In this document: positions 9,075-19,614 of the stretch, one piece after another
Numbering within the stretch: the first letter of the stretch is position 1
Layout: every line of letters starts with the position of its first letter
Source of the DNA: Tribonema minus
Lineage: Eukaryota; Sar; Xanthophyceae; Tribonematales; Tribonemataceae
Length of the DNA stretch: 64,000 bases
Direction of reading: 5' to 3'
NCBI GenBank assembly: GCA_017506865.1
Contig: JAFCMP010000021.1
Coordinates: 310,001-374,000 of the forward strand
Translations under genes and position numbers: made by a program
Notes under the pieces: model-generated
The model's input: the letters and a program-made list of their open reading frames with translations, nothing else
Told to the model about the DNA's origin: nothing
The model's database searches: none

Positions 9075-11567
9075 ATGCCATCCGAAGCGATGGAGGTGGT
9101 GCTGCCAGCGGCGACTGGCGACACGCCAGCTGGCCCAAATGGTCGCGCGGCCACCCCTCCTGCTGCTGCTGCCTCGTGGGCGGCCAAAGCCGCCAAAACT
9201 GCGACAACACCCCCGTCGCTTACAGCGAAGAGCAACCTGCTTCGGGAGGAGGCACGGCTGCTGCACGGCCACGATGGAGCCTACTTCACTCCCCGAGGCA
9301 GCTACACGCCAACCCCAGCCCCATCCGCCCTCACTCCAGGGCAGCTATACCAACAGGCGAGCGAGATGTTCCACGCCGCGGAACAGGAGCAGTACTTCTT
9401 CGTGCCCCCCGCTGTCGCGGCGGTGGGGCGCCAGGGTGGAGCCGCTGCGGGCCGCCTCATGGCGATGGCGGCGCGCGTGCAGGGCCGTCCGACAGCGGAG
9501 GGACAGCCATTTGTGCCGCCGGCGGCGGCAGCCGGCACAGACCTAGTCTCGTTTACGGTGGATCCAGTCACCTGCTACACCCAGGAGCACTTGGCTGCCT
9601 TGCCGGCCAGCGTCCGCGCACTGTTAGCAGAGCTCGCGCCGGCCCGTCAGCCTCACGAGCGCGAGCGCAGCACCCCTGCGGCGGCTGCACAGCGCCGCGC
9701 CCGACTCACGCGGGGGCGCCAGCAGCTGCTAGCGGCGGCGCTCACGCACATGCACGACGCGGCGAGGGCCGGCGCTGGAGACGCTGCCTCACTTGCGTCC
9801 CTATTCAAGGGTGCAGAGACGCTGGGGCCTCTGTCGCCTCGCGATGACTTCCGCACGCTATGCTTGCGGGCGCCGGCCGCGCTCGTTGACGCGGCGCTCG
9901 GAACGGTCGGCGACTCCGCTGACTTCAGCTTCAGCGGCTTCCGCCTGCGCATCACCCGCGCTGGTGACATGAGCGCCCCGGTCACGGTCACCGTGCGCGG
10001 CGCGCCGGCGGCGTGGTCTGCAGCGCAGCTTGCAATGCTGCTTGCGCCCGCACTCGCAGCTCCTGGCATGCCCATCGCGCCGGTGCGCTTGCGGGCGGGC
10101 GGCGGCGGCACTTCCGCCGCCTTTCTGCTGCTGGCCAGCGCTCTGAAGACCTGCGGCGTAGGCATTAACGGTGCGGCCTCATCCGCGGCGCCGGCGTCGG
10201 CGGCATCGCCAGGCGCCGCGGGTGTTTGGGAGCTAACAGTGGTCCGCGGCGTTGCGCGGCGACTCGCGCACTCGGTCCTATGCGCGGTGGACGGCACGGA
10301 AGTAGCGCTGCGGCTGCTGGGCCCTGACAATCTGACAGCGTGCCCGTCCTGCTTGCGACGGCACTTCACGCGCCCGGGTCAGCAGTGCCGGGCAACGCGC
10401 TGCGCGCACACCACGCTCCCCGCGGCCTGCACCACGCCAGCCGCCGCCACTGGCACAGCCGCCGGTGCCCCTGCGGTAGCCACGGCTGCAGCCGCCGCGG
10501 CGGCAGCCGCCGCGACGCAGCGTGCGCCCACCGGCGCCGCCGCCTCGCACCCCCCAGCGCCGGCGGCGACCGGCGCCGCCGCGACGGACGCTGCCGCCGC
10601 CTCGACGCCCGCGCTGGCGAGCGCGTCGCCGGGCGCCTCGCCGCCGCCGCCGGCGGCCGACGCGGACCCTGCGCAGCTGGGCCAGGAGCAGCGCATTCAG
10701 CAGCTGCAGGGGGGCATCCTGGAGGGGAGGACCGCGCGGAAGGGGCTGCAGCAGCAGGTCAAGGCACTGACAAAGCTGCTGGCAGCCTCCGAGGCGGGAA
10801 AGCGGGCTGCTGAGGCCGATCGCGACCGGTCTCTGGCAGAGCAAGTTCGTGCGGAGCGGCTGGCGGCGCAGCAACGGAGCCTGCGCGAAGGAGAGCAGGT
10901 GCGCAACGCTGCGGCGACCGCTCGACTCGAGGCGCAGCTGACAGCGGAAGCGGCGCGCGCTGCGAGCGTGGCGGTGCCGGCGGCGGACGCCGCCGGCGCG
11001 GTGGCCACCACGCCCGTGGCGGGAGACCTTGAGGCTAGCTCTGCAGCGGCTGGCGCTGCGGCGGCGGTGGCGGCGGACGGGGCAACGGCGGCGGGCGCGG
11101 CGGCGGCAGGCGCGGCGGCGGCGGGCGCGCCGCCGCCTGCTGTAGGCGCTGCCAGCGCGGCAGCGGCAGCGGCCGCAAGCGCGGCAGCGGACCCCGCGGT
11201 GGCACTGGAGGCAGCGGCGGCGCCGCGGCAGCCGCCGCGCTCTTGCTCACGCGGGCGCTCGCGGTGTCGGCGCGCATCGTCGCCAGCGGCTCGGCACGGC
11301 AGCGACTGCAGCGCCTCCCCCTCGCGCAGTAGGCAGCCCCCCATGCCTGCCAGTGACAGCAGCGCGCTTATGTCCGACAGTGGCACACCCCGCGCCAGCC
11401 GCAAGCGCACGGCTGCTGAGCGCACGCCGGGCTCGGCGGCGGAACCCCCCGCTGCACGCTCCGCGCGCGGGCTGCCCCAAGGTCAGTCCGCCGCCGACCG
11501 CTTCCTCTCCACCTCGACGGCCCAGCCGCCGGCATCGGAGGGAGGCGGCGGCGCCTCGGGCCTGTAA
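9075..11567 (+). CDS. Retrotransposon ORF1 protein, Ala-rich, coiled-coil
   Basis: The product has 830 residues from the first in-frame ATG. It is extremely Ala/Pro-rich. It has a cysteine/histidine cluster around 10340-10410 (CPSC....H....C...CAH) and a clear coiled coil around 10690-10970 (QRIQQLQGGILEGRT...KRAAEADRDRSLAEQVRAE). The C-terminus is Arg/Ser-rich. By analogy with other LINE ORF1 proteins it should bind the element RNA; this is inferred from position and composition, not from a recognised RRM. Confidence 0.65.
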   Translation: MPSEAMEVVLPAATGDTPAGPNGRAATPPAAAASWAAKAAKTATTPPSLTAKSNLLREEARLLHGHDGAYFTPRGSYTPTPAPSALTPGQLYQQASEMFHAAEQEQYFFVPPAVAAVGRQGGAAAGRLMAMAARVQGRPTAEGQPFVPPAAAAGTDLVSFTVDPVTCYTQEHLAALPASVRALLAELAPARQPHERERSTPAAAAQRRARLTRGRQQLLAAALTHMHDAARAGAGDAASLASLFKGAETLGPLSPRDDFRTLCLRAPAALVDAALGTVGDSADFSFSGFRLRITRAGDMSAPVTVTVRGAPAAWSAAQLAMLLAPALAAPGMPIAPVRLRAGGGGTSAAFLLLASALKTCGVGINGAASSAAPASAASPGAAGVWELTVVRGVARRLAHSVLCAVDGTEVALRLLGPDNLTACPSCLRRHFTRPGQQCRATRCAHTTLPAACTTPAAATGTAAGAPAVATAAAAAAAAAATQRAPTGAAASHPPAPAATGAAATDAAAASTPALASASPGASPPPPAADADPAQLGQEQRIQQLQGGILEGRTARKGLQQQVKALTKLLAASEAGKRAAEADRDRSLAEQVRAERLAAQQRSLREGEQVRNAAATARLEAQLTAEAARAASVAVPAADAAGAVATTPVAGDLEASSAAAGAAAAVAADGATAAGAAAAGAAAAGAPPPAVGAASAAAAAAASAAADPAVALEAAAAPRQPPRSCSRGRSRCRRASSPAARHGSDCSASPSRSRQPPMPASDSSALMSDSGTPRASRKRTAAERTPGSAAEPPAARSARGLPQGQSAADRFLSTSTAQPPASEGGGGASGL

Positions 11568-11600
11568 GCCGCCGGTGCGGCGCTCCCCTCATCCACCGTA

Positions 11601-14600
11601 ATGATGTCTGACTCTACTTCAGGGGGAGCCGCACCGGCGGCCATTGCGGCAGCTGCTGCTGCAGCAGCGGCTGCCGCGGCGGGCATAGACCCTGCGCAGC
11701 CTGAGGCAGTGCAGGCGCCCGCTCAGCCTGCAACAGCTGCCATCTATCCGCGCTGCCCTTTATATGACACTGGCTGCCTCTTTCGGGTGCCAGTGCCCAA
11801 ACCGCGCCTCCGCCGGAACGGGGAGGCGAACACGCTCACGGCGCAGACGTCGGCGTCGCTGGCGCTGGCGCGCCGCATCGCCACGACGCTGGCGGATCAC
11901 CAGCGCCGCGAGCATCCGAATGTGCCTGCCGACTTTCTCGCGCGTATGCAGGCGGTCGACGATGAGTGTTTGACTCTCCACCGAGCCGGCGCGGGCACCT
12001 ACTACGCCGTGGAACCCGAGCTGCTACTCTGCGCATGCGCCTCGTGCGGCGAGCCAGGGTGCGTGCGCACGAAATTGCACCAGCGCGACCACCTGTACAA
12101 GTCCCGGGGGGCGGCCGCAACGCAGCGGCCACACGGGCCCCGCGTCGCGCCTCTGCCCCCCATCCTCCCCCTCTCTACAGCCAGCGGCGGCGCGCGCGGC
12201 CCCGGCGCCCGCGCAGCTGCCGCTGTGGCTGCGGCAGGGCCAACATGGCGCAGCGCGCTTCCGCTCTGGACGCTGGCGCCGCTCTCGCCCGCGCGCGCAG
12301 CGCTTGACGACCTCTCCTTTGACTATGTTCTGCAGCAGCAACTGGTGGTCGGCCGCCGCATTCGCCTGGAGCACCGCTCGGACTTCACAGCCGCCTTGAC
12401 GGCCACGCTGGCGGGCCTCCGGGAAGCGCAGACGGCGGTAGCGCAGGCACACGGGGTTGAGGCAGCGGCACAGGCGTCCGCCACAGCCGGTGCATGGTGC
12501 AAGCTGCTGCATCTGCTGCCGTGCCTGCTGCTTGTACCCGACGGCTCCCTGCCGCGGGCGCACCGTTTTGCGGCCTTCGTGGCAGGCGACCTGGACCTGC
12601 TCACGCGCACAGCGCTGGCCTTCTGCCGCCGCGGCGCCGCCCGTGCGTGCACGCGCCGCGCTAGGTCTATGACGGAGGCGGCGGCGGCAGTGCGGGAACG
12701 CGCGGCGGCGACGGCGCGGCAGCCGGGCGGCGTCGGGCGCGCCGCGCGGCTGCTGGCGGAGGGTGCTGACACATCTGCCCCCCGCGACTCTGCTACCTTG
12801 CATAAACTGCAGGCTAAACACCCAGCTGGCGATGCGTCTGCGAAGCTGGATGCCGCGGCATCGCGGGCGCGCAGCTTGGTGGCGGCGGCGGCGCTGGCGG
12901 CGCCGGCACCACTCAACTGCGCTTCATTCACGGCGGACGGGCTACGCGAGGCCATCCTCGCCGCCAACCCTGGCTCGGCCGCCGGTCCCTCTGGGCTGCG
13001 CAACTCCCACCTCCAGCAGTGCGTCCGGCACACGGCGCACACGTCGGGGCGCACGGTTGACTGGCTCCTTGAGCTGCTGGCGTGGCTGGGTACCGCGGTG
13101 TACTCCACCCCCGCCGCGCTGCCCGCCCCCTTTTGGCGCCTTCACGCGGCCGCGCGCCTCAGCGCTGTGGGCGAGAAGGCGCGCCCCATCGCGTGCGGCG
13201 ACACCATCCGCCGCCTGTTCGCCCGCACCTTCTGCACGGACACCCGGGACCGCGTCTCCGCGCTGCTGGAACCAATTGGCCAGTTTGGGGTCGGCGCGCG
13301 GGGGGGCGCAGAGAGAGTGGCGCTCATGGCGCAGCTCACGCATGAGTGCGGCGGCGTGCTCCTTGCCATTGACGGCAGTAATGCCTTCAACGCGCTGTCG
13401 CGCTCGGCAGTCCTCACCGCGGTGGCCGAGCATCTGCCTGGCCTGTACGGCTACGTCGAGCACATCTACGGCCCCGGCCGGGCCCCTTGGCTACAATTTG
13501 GCCTAGATGGGCACGCCGACGCCGCCATCATCCTCTCCCAACAGGGCGTGCAGCAGGGCGACCCATTGGGGCCGCTGCTGTTCGCGCTGGCACTGCGCGG
13601 CACCATGGTGGCTGCCCGCGCCAAGTTCCCGCAACTGGCGCTTCCGGGCTACCTCGATGACCTCACCATCATGACGCCCAGCTGTGACGCGCCGGTGCTC
13701 GACCACGTTGGCCGCGCGTTCTGCTTCATACAACAGGCGCTGAGCGAGCTCAACATTCAGGTCAACGTCACGAAATGCGCGGCGGTGGTGCCGGCCTCAG
13801 GCGGCGCCCGCGAGCGCGCCGCCGCCGTCTTTGCCGCCGCCAATGTCCCCGTACCAGTATGTGACGACGGCATCACGCTGATGGGGGTGCCGGTCGGCAC
13901 CGAGGGCTTCGTGCGCGCGCAAGTGGCGGCGACCCTTCGTGCCCCCGGCACCGACCGCCTGGTTGCGGAGCTTGTGCAGATGGAGGATGTGCAGGCTGCC
14001 TTCTCCATTCTGCGTCTTGCCGTCCCCGCCCGCGCAGGGCATGTCTCGCGCAATACAGCGCCATCCCTCACGCACGAGGAGCTACGGCGCTTCGACGCCA
14101 TCACGCTAGCGGCCGTGGCCGCGCTGGCGCAGGAGCCATCGGCGGGTCTTACGCCGCCGGCCCACCAGCGCGCGCCGGCGGCGGGTGACGATTGCCGCGG
14201 CCCGCCGGCGGTTTCGGCGGCGGCGGCGCCGCCCTCTCTGTGGGCGGCGGCAGTGGCATGGGTACGCGGCGCCGACTGGGGTGGCGAGGCCCCAGTGACG
14301 CTACCAGCACATCAGCAGGTACGCGTGCATCTGCGGCTGGGGAGTGGTGGCTTTGGCGTGCTGGGCGCGGCGCCCCGTGCATGTGCCGCATTTGCTGCAC
14401 GTTCCCTCGAGTGCATGGGGCCGGCACTGGCGGCATTTCCAGTCGCGGCACGCAGCCGCGTCCTAGAGCATGCCCGCTATGGCTTCACCTTCACCCAGAT
14501 AGCTACCTGCCTGCAGCAGCTGCGCAGCGGCAGCGATGAGGCTGCAGCGGCCCTCGCACTGCTCCTGCCCACGGTCTGGTACCAGGACTGGCGCCAGGAC

Positions 14601-15767
14601 GACGGCGCATGGCGGGCGCTGCGCGATCTGCTGCAACGGGCAGGCGGAGCTGCGGGGCCGGGCATGCGGACTCGCGCCGGCGCGCGCCGCGCTGCTGCGC
14701 CAGCGGTGGCGCGCGAGCCAGGCTCTGCCCAGGCCCCGCCGGCCGCCGTGCTGCCGCGGCGTCAAGCGGCGCTATCACGGGTGCTAGACGCAGCGCTCGC
14801 CGCCACGCAGCTGCGTCGGCTTGAAGCAGCAAATGCGTTGGAAGCAGTCGCGGCGTGGCGCAGCGGCGCCTCTAAGGGGGCCATGGGTTTCTTGGCGCAA
14901 TTGCCGAGCACTGACCCAGCGGAGACCATGTCCCCGCCGGAATTCCGCGAGACGCTGCGGCGCCACCTGGGCGTGGAGCGCCCCGCCCCCGCTGCGGCGC
15001 GGTGCCCCAAGTGCCATAGACCAGTGGACTCGGGTGCCCACCTGCGCCGCTGCACACAAGGGCTTAACGTCACGCGACACAACTTGCTCGCAGACGCGCT
15101 CTTTCAGCTGCTCAAGCAGGTGGCCCACCTCCGCGGTCTCGACCGGGACACCCTTGCCCCCTTCCGCCGCTACGCGGCGCGCCACGGGTTCAACAAGTTC
15201 ATGGACATCGTCTTTGGCAGCAACCAGGTCTGCCTTCCAGTCCCTAAAGTGCAGCCGAGCGCCGACGCGGTAGCAGCAGGCCGGTGCACTAAACTGCGCG
15301 GCGGCTTTGAAGTAGCTTGTTGCATAGACGTCACCATACGTGACAGCTCATGCCCCTCCCGCCTCCGTCAGGCTCAGGGGGGCGCGCGCGATGTGCAGCG
15401 CGTGCTTGAATCGGCTTCGCAGGAAAAGATAGACACATACGTAGTCTCAGGGGCCCTGGACCCCACTACACACACCCTATTTTCCGCAGCCTTTGACCAC
15501 TTCGGCGCTATGTCACGCGACACCCAAGCGCTGCTACACGCACTCGCCGAGCAGAGCTCGCAGGGCAGCTACAATCTCGCGCAGCGCGTTGCCTTCTGGC
15601 GCCGCCGCACCTCCCTCGCGCTACAGCGCGCGCTCACACGTGTCGTGATCGACAACTGGAACGCAGTCATTGCCCCTGATGGCGACGTCAGCGCTTACCG
15701 CCGCATCGCACTGTTGCAAGTGCCGCGGCCCTCGCCGGCCAGCGCCGAACCGCCGGCTCCTCCGTAG
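11601..15767 (+). CDS. Retrotransposon ORF2: reverse transcriptase plus restriction-like endonuclease
   Basis: The protein has 1388 residues and the ATG at 11601 is the first in frame. A C2H2-like cluster lies near the N-terminus (CPLYDTGC...HQRREH). The RT core is clear: GPSGLRNSHLQQ, a catalytic Asp at residue 591 in DGSNAFNAL, QQGVQQGDPLGPLLFALAL (motif B) and YLDD at 684-687. Near residue 1135 comes a CPKC...H..RC knuckle. At about 1240-1300 follows a restriction-like endonuclease motif (CCIDVTIRDSSCPSRL ... EKIDTY). It would copy the element RNA at a nicked chromosomal target. Confidence 0.85.
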   Translation: MMSDSTSGGAAPAAIAAAAAAAAAAAAGIDPAQPEAVQAPAQPATAAIYPRCPLYDTGCLFRVPVPKPRLRRNGEANTLTAQTSASLALARRIATTLADHQRREHPNVPADFLARMQAVDDECLTLHRAGAGTYYAVEPELLLCACASCGEPGCVRTKLHQRDHLYKSRGAAATQRPHGPRVAPLPPILPLSTASGGARGPGARAAAAVAAAGPTWRSALPLWTLAPLSPARAALDDLSFDYVLQQQLVVGRRIRLEHRSDFTAALTATLAGLREAQTAVAQAHGVEAAAQASATAGAWCKLLHLLPCLLLVPDGSLPRAHRFAAFVAGDLDLLTRTALAFCRRGAARACTRRARSMTEAAAAVRERAAATARQPGGVGRAARLLAEGADTSAPRDSATLHKLQAKHPAGDASAKLDAAASRARSLVAAAALAAPAPLNCASFTADGLREAILAANPGSAAGPSGLRNSHLQQCVRHTAHTSGRTVDWLLELLAWLGTAVYSTPAALPAPFWRLHAAARLSAVGEKARPIACGDTIRRLFARTFCTDTRDRVSALLEPIGQFGVGARGGAERVALMAQLTHECGGVLLAIDGSNAFNALSRSAVLTAVAEHLPGLYGYVEHIYGPGRAPWLQFGLDGHADAAIILSQQGVQQGDPLGPLLFALALRGTMVAARAKFPQLALPGYLDDLTIMTPSCDAPVLDHVGRAFCFIQQALSELNIQVNVTKCAAVVPASGGARERAAAVFAAANVPVPVCDDGITLMGVPVGTEGFVRAQVAATLRAPGTDRLVAELVQMEDVQAAFSILRLAVPARAGHVSRNTAPSLTHEELRRFDAITLAAVAALAQEPSAGLTPPAHQRAPAAGDDCRGPPAVSAAAAPPSLWAAAVAWVRGADWGGEAPVTLPAHQQVRVHLRLGSGGFGVLGAAPRACAAFAARSLECMGPALAAFPVAARSRVLEHARYGFTFTQIATCLQQLRSGSDEAAAALALLLPTVWYQDWRQDDGAWRALRDLLQRAGGAAGPGMRTRAGARRAAAPAVAREPGSAQAPPAAVLPRRQAALSRVLDAALAATQLRRLEAANALEAVAAWRSGASKGAMGFLAQLPSTDPAETMSPPEFRETLRRHLGVERPAPAAARCPKCHRPVDSGAHLRRCTQGLNVTRHNLLADALFQLLKQVAHLRGLDRDTLAPFRRYAARHGFNKFMDIVFGSNQVCLPVPKVQPSADAVAAGRCTKLRGGFEVACCIDVTIRDSSCPSRLRQAQGGARDVQRVLESASQEKIDTYVVSGALDPTTHTLFSAAFDHFGAMSRDTQALLHALAEQSSQGSYNLAQRVAFWRRRTSLALQRALTRVVIDNWNAVIAPDGDVSAYRRIALLQVPRPSPASAEPPAPP

Positions 15768-16299
15768 ATTTAGTTATTGCAAGCCCGATTTATCGTGCGC
15801 GCAGCCCATGCGGTCCAGGACATAATATACTACTTCAAGGTCCGAAGGCAAGGGTGCCAGGCATGCCTGCCTTGTCACTTTGCCCATTGGCTGCGGTCGA
15901 AGCAGCGGTAGTGCAGTTTTTGATTGCTAGCAGGCACCTCGGTCGCCACGCGTTGGAGGCTGCTTTCCGTTGACATTAAAAGCCGAGAATGGGGAGGGCC
16001 GGAACGAAACTGTCATTCTTGCCCAGCAAATTGCTATCCACGCAGCGGTGGTGGGAACGCCACACACCGTCATCACCACAAGCGCAGTACGGTCTCCACC
16101 AGGAAGGTGAACAATGTGTGACGTGTGTGTGCGACACTTGATCAAATCCGTAGAGATGCCGGCGGTCGGTGCGCTGAAGCCAATCGGGGCCTGAAGACAC
16201 GAGACCGGCAGATGACGCGAAAAAAACATAACTCGGTACATACCGCGACTTCGTCTCTCTCCATGTTCTCCACCGACGACATCTACTGACGACCTGAGT
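15768..16299. other. No gene seen; probable 3' region of the retrotransposon
   Basis: No conserved frame. G+C content drops after about 15800. The 3' end of the element lies somewhere here, but no poly(A) or tandem tail marks it. Confidence 0.4.
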
Positions 16300-16706
16300 G
16301 TGCGCGCGCCCACAGCGAGCTCGTACCTGACAGGCAAAACAAATGCCTCGAACACGGACGGCTATGCTGTTGGGGTGGGGGAGGACGCGAAGGTCAAGCA
16401 CCACACCGGCACCTTGACGTCATCTTGGGCTTTTGTGCCATTCGTGCAGGAGTCGTACGGACGGCTGGGCAAGCAGACAAGCCTTTTTGTTAAGGAGATG
16501 GCAATGCACTCAGCACTGTGCTCGGGGGGGGGAAGGCAGATGTGTTACGCAAGGCTGGGTTAGCTAAGCGTCAGATCCTCATTGAGCTGAGCATATCGCT
16601 GGCGCGGGAGTTGGCGGAGCGCGTCATGGCGTACACACGCGGAGCGCGAATGCTGGGCTGTGTTGCAGCGCCGGTATCCAAGCTCCTAGGGCACAGCGCA
16701 GACTAG
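16300..16706 (+). pseudogene. C-terminal remnant of a second non-LTR retrotransposon polyprotein
   Basis: In two frames joined across a run of Gs near 16525, the sequence reads VKHHTGTL...FVPFVQESYGRLG, FVKEMAMHSAL, then KRQILIELSISLARELAERV. This is the pattern of the extreme C-terminus of LINE reverse-transcriptase proteins with restriction-like endonucleases (SYGRLG ... elsisLaR). It differs from the intact element at 9075-15767, so it is a separate, 5'-deleted family member. Recognition is from pattern only. Confidence 0.45.
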
Positions 16707-16799
16707 GCTGCTCCGTTGACGCAAGCTTTTCGATTGCATAGGCAACCCGGCCTCCCTTGGGCCTTTATAAATACAAGTCCATACGTACGACCTGAATCA

Positions 16800-16996
16800 C
16801 GCCGAGGCCGTGGCGGCAAGCGAACGATGACGGCGCTCGCACGGCACCAGCCAACAAGAGGGCCAAGAAGGCCGTCAAGAAGGCACGGCCCACAAAGACC
16901 GGAGGGAAGAGCACGGTACGCAAGAGCAAGCGCACATCCAGGGCCAATCTTTGCGCCCTCGTCGAGAAGGTTGCCAAGAGCAGGAGCACGAAGGAA
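16800..16996 (+). other. Lys/Arg-rich remnant, histone-like composition
   Basis: One frame reads NKRAKKAVKKARPTKTGGKS then VRKSKRTSRANLCALVEKVA without a proper start or stop. It runs into the NUMOD remnant at 16985. The composition resembles linker-histone or DNA-condensing tails. It is probably a fragment of a larger basic protein. Confidence 0.3.
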
Positions 16997-17215
16997 CCTG
17001 GCCCTTATCATTGCAGTCAACAGGGACCCCAAGATGCTGGCTAGCAAACCAGGGCGCCAAAACATAACCGACGCGTGCACGCATAACGCCGTGTACAAGG
17101 GGTAGCACTGGATGAGACTGGAGCGTAAAGAGTCCGACAGCACCGTGCAGCAGTTGCCGCCGGCGCAAGAGAGGCGCAAGGTGCACTCTGGACCTGTCGT
17201 CAGCGTTTTTTGATA
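16985..17215 (+). pseudogene. NUMOD-gene remnant (copy B)
   Basis: About 200 bp are nearly identical to 2594-2800 (same protein phrase RDPKML..KPGRQ.ITDACTHNAVYKG). A TAG at 17102-17104 replaces the Trp codon of copy A and the homology ends near 17210. It is one of three copies of this gene in the window. Confidence 0.7.
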
Positions 17216-17535
17216 GCACAGGTGCCACCACAGTGGGCCCTCACCTGCATATCAGGGACGTCGACGAAATCGTGGATGTGGCCAACAACTTCGTCCGACA
17301 GAACTGGCACTGCATCCCACTTGCGCTTAATCCTCATTCGGTGAGGTTGTGATGATCGGTGATATATTTGCGAATCTTCTTCATTGAATTTTCAGAATTT
17401 AATGTTGACACTCAAATCAGTTTGTTTTCAAATCAGATAATTGCTGGAATTGGCGCACACAATCACACCACAGCCACACAGCCGTACAGCTTTCACAACA
17501 TAGCACAACAGACCATGGCCCTTTCATCACCATTG

Positions 17536-18906
17536 GCTCTAAGCGTGCGCGCAAGTGCCCCAGCAGAGCCAAAATCATAACGGCGGACCCTAAGCTGCAG
17601 AATACGACCCTAGTCTTAATGGAGGGGTAGAGGGCGAGTTCATCTACAAGAGCTGTAACGCTCACTTGCAATGGACGCACATATGTCTGGACGGGTTTGA
17701 GAACACCTGGACGGCAAGGGCTACTGACAGGTCACGTGGAGCGGGCTGCGCCCGCTGCTATGAGTGCAACTTCATGCAGCTCAACGGAGAGAGGGCGATG
17801 ATATGTCGCAACCCTAACGACTCTATCATGGCAGACCCCACTCTTGCAAGAGAGTATGCTCGGGAGCTTAACGGTGGCGTCGACGGCACCCTCATCTTCA
17901 AGTCATCAAACGCCAAAGTCACATGGCAGCACATGTGCAAGGATGGCGTCACCCACTCGTGGCTTGCTACCCCTGCCAACAGGACGTCCGGAGATGGCTG
18001 TGCGTGCTGCAATGGCCTACGGTACATTGACATTGGTACCGGCACGCGCATTGTTGCGTGCAAAAACCAAAAAATTCCATTATGGCCATAGCACAGATAG
18101 CTGCTCAATACTTCCCTGAGCTCAGCAATGGGGTTAGTGCATCTCTCATTTGCCAGGGTTCTAAAGCCTTGGTAAACTGGCGCCATGTTTGCTCACATGG
18201 CTGCGGAGCAGTTCACACATGGCCTGCATCCCCCTACAAACGGACTTCAGGTACTGGCTGTCCATACTTTGTGAGATCAGGCACTGACTGCATATGCCGC
18301 TGTAGGTCACTGGGTGCATTATACCCTAATGTAGCAGCACAGATTCACCCCACATTGAACGGCGGTGTTAACGCGTACAAGATCCCGAGCCATTCCCATA
18401 AGCCGCTGACATTTATCTGTGGTGACGGCCACATATGGACGACCAGAGTGGCTGTCGGAACTTCAGGTTGCAGGTGTCTGACATGCAGACAGTCAAAGCT
18501 CGAGGCGGAGATTGCGGCAGTCCTCACTAGCCTAGGTTTGTCGTTCACACCTCAATTCCACTTTGAGGGCAGCCTATTGCTGTTTGATGACAGTGTCTCG
18601 ACTTTGCGCCTTCTGACTGAGGGTGACGGAATCCAGCACTTTGAGCCCATCAGCTTCGGTGGTAGTCACGATATCAATGTAGCGTTTGCAAGCCAAAAGC
18701 TGCGCGACGCTGAAAAGGATCAGCTCGCACTGTCTAATGGACACAGCTTGCTTCGTATTCCCTACACAGAGCTCGGCAAGTGTAGGGGCTGGGTTGATCA
18801 GTGTCTTCAGCAAGTGGCAACAGTTCCTCCTGGTGAAACGCTGATGATGCGAGAGAACAAAGCTCTCTACACAGCTTCAGGTTATTTTGCGGATGTGCAG
18901 GTGTAA
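17536..18906 (+). pseudogene. Zinc-ribbon repeat protein with C-terminal Vsr-like nuclease domain, frameshifted
   Basis: Repeated units of about 75 residues carry a zinc-ribbon signature of the form W.H.C..GH.W.A....RT.G.GC..C (for example WQHMCKDGVTHSWLATPANRTSGDGCACC). Such ribbons (DUF4379-like) are common in large algal and amoebal viruses. The last 150 residues read EAEIAAVLTSLGLSFTPQFHF ... GDGIQHFEPISFGG ... RDAEKDQLALSNGHSLLRIPYT, the layout of a small PD-(D/E)XK/Vsr-like endonuclease. Frames change at about 17596 and about 18060. The longest intact piece is 18058-18906. The usual acidic residue before DG is not obvious, so activity is doubtful. Confidence 0.6.
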
Positions 18907-19614
18907 ATGTACGCAAAATCAACACAATCATGTTTCTGTTTTTTCCCCAGCTGCCTCTTGTGTTGACCATTCGGTATTGTTTGTATTTGTTCGCAATAAA
19001 GGCACTTGCTTGACTTTTCCCACCTTGTTTGCTTATCTCACAAGTGCTCACGATTGTTTGCAATGAATTCATTCCCACTGCTTGACTTTCGTTGTCACAC
19101 TTGTACACAATGAAAGCATTTGCTTGGCTTGACCCACATTGATTACTCTTCTCAATGTCCTTTTGGTGGCAATGACTGTATCACAAGTGATCACATTTGT
19201 TTATTTGTTTGCAATGACAGCGCTTGCTTTGTGTTTGCCTCCTTGTTTGAAAAACAACAAGAATGGTGCGAACGGGGTCTGATACGCCACATGAGTACTC
19301 ACATGACTGTGGCAACAATCACACATGGACTGCCCTAGTGTACAATTCGGGGGGTGTTGGGTCAACTCTGAACTGCAAATGAGTCCCCAAACCGCAACCA
19401 ACCTGTGCAATCTCTCAAAGTGTTGCCTCTATTGCAGCTGATGGAATGTCTATCTGCATGAGATCTGCCAGTCACATTTATGCAGCGCAGAAGAGACTGC
19501 AAACACACGTTGCAGCGAGAAGGTACTGCTGGCCGTGTATGTACATTAGACATGCAGCTGGCTCTAATGAGAACCCGCATGTGGACCGGCATCACAACCC
19601 CTAGATAGCGAACC
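18907..19614. other. Degenerate repeats and a zinc-ribbon trace
   Basis: About 18950-19260 holds imperfect repeats built on TTGTTTGCAATGA / CTTGACTT phrases. At about 19285-19375 one frame reads HEYSHDCGNNHTWTAL, resembling the zinc ribbons of the preceding gene, so part of that gene family was probably duplicated here and decayed. No intact gene. Confidence 0.45.

Larger units (their letters stand above)
9075..15767 (+). mobile_element. Non-LTR retrotransposon with two ORFs and C-terminal restriction-like endonuclease
   Basis: Two long frames, 33 bp apart, encode a basic/zinc/coiled-coil ORF1 and a reverse transcriptase ORF2. The region is much richer in G+C than its flanks, with alanine codons dominated by GCG/GCC. 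ORF2 has no visible N-terminal AP endonuclease, but a C-terminal CCHC-like knuckle and restriction-like endonuclease signature. That is the arrangement of the early-branching R2/CRE/NeSL-type LINEs. No poly(A) tail or target-site duplication could be identified, so the true ends are unknown. Both frames are intact, so it may be a recent insertion. Confidence 0.8.

Noticed and set aside
10278..11425. Long minus-strand frames within the retrotransposon
   Set aside because: They are Ala/Arg-rich shadows of GC-rich ORF1 with no domain and no codon logic of their own.
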